13,077 nt of DNA, taken from assembly GCA_964580575.1 (NCBI GenBank), contig CAZOLJ010000107.1, positions 1 to 13,077 on the forward strand. The letters are read 5' to 3'. The notes under the pieces were generated by a model that saw only the letters and a list, made by a program, of their open reading frames with translations, was not told the origin of the DNA and did no database searches. Origin of the DNA: CAVPDE01 sp964580575. Its GTDB lineage: Bacteria; Desulfobacterota; DSM-4660; Desulfatiglandales; HGW-15. This document shows positions 12,135-13,077 of this stretch, piece by piece. Within the stretch, counting starts at the first letter, position 1. Every line of letters begins with the position of its first letter. Both the position numbers and the translations under genes were made by a program.

Positions 12135-12294
12135 CCCCCTTCGGGTTGCCGCAAATTTTTCCCTTCAAAAAAAGCATCCTAGCACTGCATGGTTCTCAAG
12201 TGGATACTTATGACTCAAGTGGGTACCAGCTGTTGGGTAAAATGTATCCATTTCAGATCATAGACGTCCTGACCGAATCAGTGCTCATCATTAG

Positions 12295-12606
12295 CTAAAA
12301 GGTGATAACTTTGTCTGCGTCTCTTATGAGTTCATAGAGATCATCCATCCAGGCGATGGGACAGCTGCTCGATCCCGCCAGACCGTGGGATTTCATGCAG
12401 ACCCCTCAGACATAGAAATCACCCTTAAACTTCTCCATCTGCCCCATGACATCGAATTGCTCGCTTCCGCTTTTTTCAAAAAGCACTCCCTTGCCGAGCA
12501 TGAACACGCCCACTTCATCGCCTTTTTCAACACCCACATTGGCCAGTCTCATGGCGTTGTAGATGGTTTCCCCGTCATCTGTTGTGATAATGAACAAAAT
12601 CTTCAC
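12295..12606 (-). CDS. DsrE-like selenoprotein, copy 2 (Sec at 67)
   Basis: DsrE/DsrF-family protein of 103 residues if the TGA at codon 67 (12406-12408) is read as selenocysteine; otherwise it is cut to 66. The N-terminus MKILFIITTDDGE and MRLANVGVEKGDEVGVFML are typical. After the TGA the frame gives U67-G-V-C70-M-K-S-H-G, then SSSC82PIAWMDDLYEL and KVITF, ending with TAG, a complete and family-like C-terminus. Cys homologues carry C-x-x-C at 67/70 and a third Cys near 82. The start is GTG at 12606 after AGAGG, overlapping the stop of a short upstream frame. It follows arsC by 96 nt and is probably co-transcribed. Likely cytosolic persulfide, selenide or redox relay (inference). Confidence 0.82.
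12373..12390 (-). promoter_or_regulatory. SECIS-like stem-loop in dsrE copy 2
   Basis: The mRNA segment pairs UCCC with GGGA, has an A-C mismatch, then a C-G pair closing the loop GGUCUG. It lies at nt 19-36 from the U of the UGA, the same place as in copy 1. The GGUCU loop resembles the SelB-binding apical loop of E. coli fdhF. The fold is slightly weaker than copy 1 because of the mismatch. Confidence 0.7.
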
Positions 12607-12702
12607 TGCATGGCCTCTTTTCGTCCGTGGATTGAATCAGGCATGAGGACTGAACTCATGAGCTTTTCTGTAATGATTTTTTTTCGGCTCGAAGGCATGA
12701 TT

Positions 12703-13077
12703 TCAAGACTCAGAGAGGGTCTCCAGAAAGGCCTTGATTTCGTCCCGGATCCGGCGGTAGGGAGCCAGGGCCTCTTCTTCGTTTGAAGCTCCTTCAGCAA
12801 GCTTGGGCGGGTCTTCAAAGCCCTGGTGGATCAGTTTTGTTTTCGCAGAAAAGCAAGGACAGGACTCACGCGCGTTGTCGCAAAGCGTGACGACATAGTC
12901 AAACTCCATGTTTCCGAAGACGTCCACATCTTTGGATTTCTGTTCTGAGATATCGATCCCCGCCTCGGCCATGGCCTTGATGGCCCGTGGGTCTATGGGT
13001 TTGGGCTGCACCCCTGCCGAATAGGCGTCGAATCGATCCCCTTTGAGAAGACGGGTCCATGCTTCGGCCATTTGGCT
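12703..13077 (-). CDS. arsC: Arsenate reductase ArsC, thioredoxin-coupled (partial)
   Basis: The low-molecular-weight phosphatase-type arsenate reductase, missing its N-terminus because the window ends. The visible frame starts SQMAEAWTRLLKG, which normally follows the P-loop CxGNxCR, so the nucleophilic Cys is just outside. Within the window are IDPRAIKAMAEAGIDISEQKSKDVD, the redox Cys pair in VVTLCDNARESCPC, the GFEDPPK region and the terminal helix. This enzyme reduces arsenate to arsenite using thioredoxin. It leads into the DsrE-like selenoprotein gene. The rest of an arsenic operon may lie beyond the window. Confidence 0.9.
   Translation of the reverse strand, partial: SQMAEAWTRLLKGDRFDAYSAGVQPKPIDPRAIKAMAEAGIDISEQKSKDVDVFGNMEFDYVVTLCDNARESCPCFSAKTKLIHQGFEDPPKLAEGASNEEEALAPYRRIRDEIKAFLETLSES

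Noticed and set aside
12133..12159. Possible terminator after the TSUP gene
   Set aside because: AACCC/GGGTT forms only a 5-bp stem and the T-run starts 7 nt later, so it does not meet the usual pattern.
12195..12226. Two short direct repeats, CTCAAGTGGATAC and CTCAAGTGGGTAC
   Set aside because: Thirteen bases with one mismatch, spaced 19 nt in a non-coding spacer. They could be a binding site, but nothing else supports it.
12603..12818. 71-codon minus-strand ORF between arsC and dsrE copy 2
   Set aside because: Most of it overlaps the arsC 3' end in another frame. Only the last 31 codons are free; they could help translational coupling to the dsrE GTG but show no protein-like features.
1..13077. 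CRISPR arrays, tRNA or rRNA genes, and insertion sequences
   Set aside because: No regularly spaced repeats, tRNA-like folds, rRNA segments or transposase genes were seen on reading the window.

Overview
The window looks like a piece of a selenium-using, anaerobic deltaproteobacterial (Desulfobacterota) chromosome, probably a sulfate reducer or a syntrophic relative. The evidence is a TunR-type tungstate/molybdate regulator beside a TSUP transporter (a pairing known from sulfate-reducing deltaproteobacteria), DsrE-like sulfur-relay genes carrying in-frame TGA, a thioredoxin-coupled ArsC, and moderately GC-rich coding sequence. The species cannot be named from sequence alone.

Layout. 1-627: no convincing protein gene; it holds a sigma-54-like promoter and a strong intrinsic terminator about 270 nt apart on the + strand (possible small RNA), plus scraps of a Lys-rich reading frame. 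628-2536 (minus): a tight three-gene operon, membrane-anchored rhodanese > MauE/DoxX-type membrane protein > DsbA-like thiol oxidoreductase, under a good sigma-70 promoter. 2743-3054 (minus): DsrE-like gene, copy 1. 3107-3392 (+): deletion scar of a DUF433/DUF5615 toxin-antitoxin pair. 3421-7541 (minus): SWIM zinc-finger protein and SNF2 helicase, separated by a repetitive intergenic element. 7637-9461 (minus): ArsR-family regulator, small Cys-rich protein, ABC ATPase and ABC-2 permease, translationally overlapped, with a perfect 24-bp palindrome as likely ArsR operator. 9657-10751 (minus): tunR. 10943-12134 (+): a 47-residue membrane microprotein followed by a TSUP transporter, behind a promoter with a 28-bp palindrome at its start site. 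12295-12606 (minus): DsrE-like gene, copy 2. 12703-13077 (minus): arsC, cut by the window end.

Most notable result. Both DsrE-like genes are normally seen as truncated 66-residue ORFs, but each continues in frame through a TGA at codon 67 into a conserved C-terminus. The TGA sits where this family usually has the first Cys of its redox pair, giving U-x-x-C. About 15 nt downstream is a stem with the apical loop GGUCUG, resembling the E. coli fdhF SECIS loop. The two copies are almost free of synonymous changes across exactly this segment although they differ silently on both sides. Copy 2 looks like an intact selenoprotein gene of 103 residues. Copy 1 has a perfect SECIS stem but a second in-frame TGA at codon 86 and a lost third Cys.

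Several other genes show damage or rearrangement: an ABC ATPase lacking its H-loop region, an ArsR that reads in frame into the downstream Cys-rich ORF, and the toxin-antitoxin scar. Functionally the window mixes sulfur/selenium thiol chemistry (DsrE, rhodanese, DsbA), oxyanion handling (ArsC, TunR, TSUP) and metal or stress-responsive efflux (ArsR-ABC).
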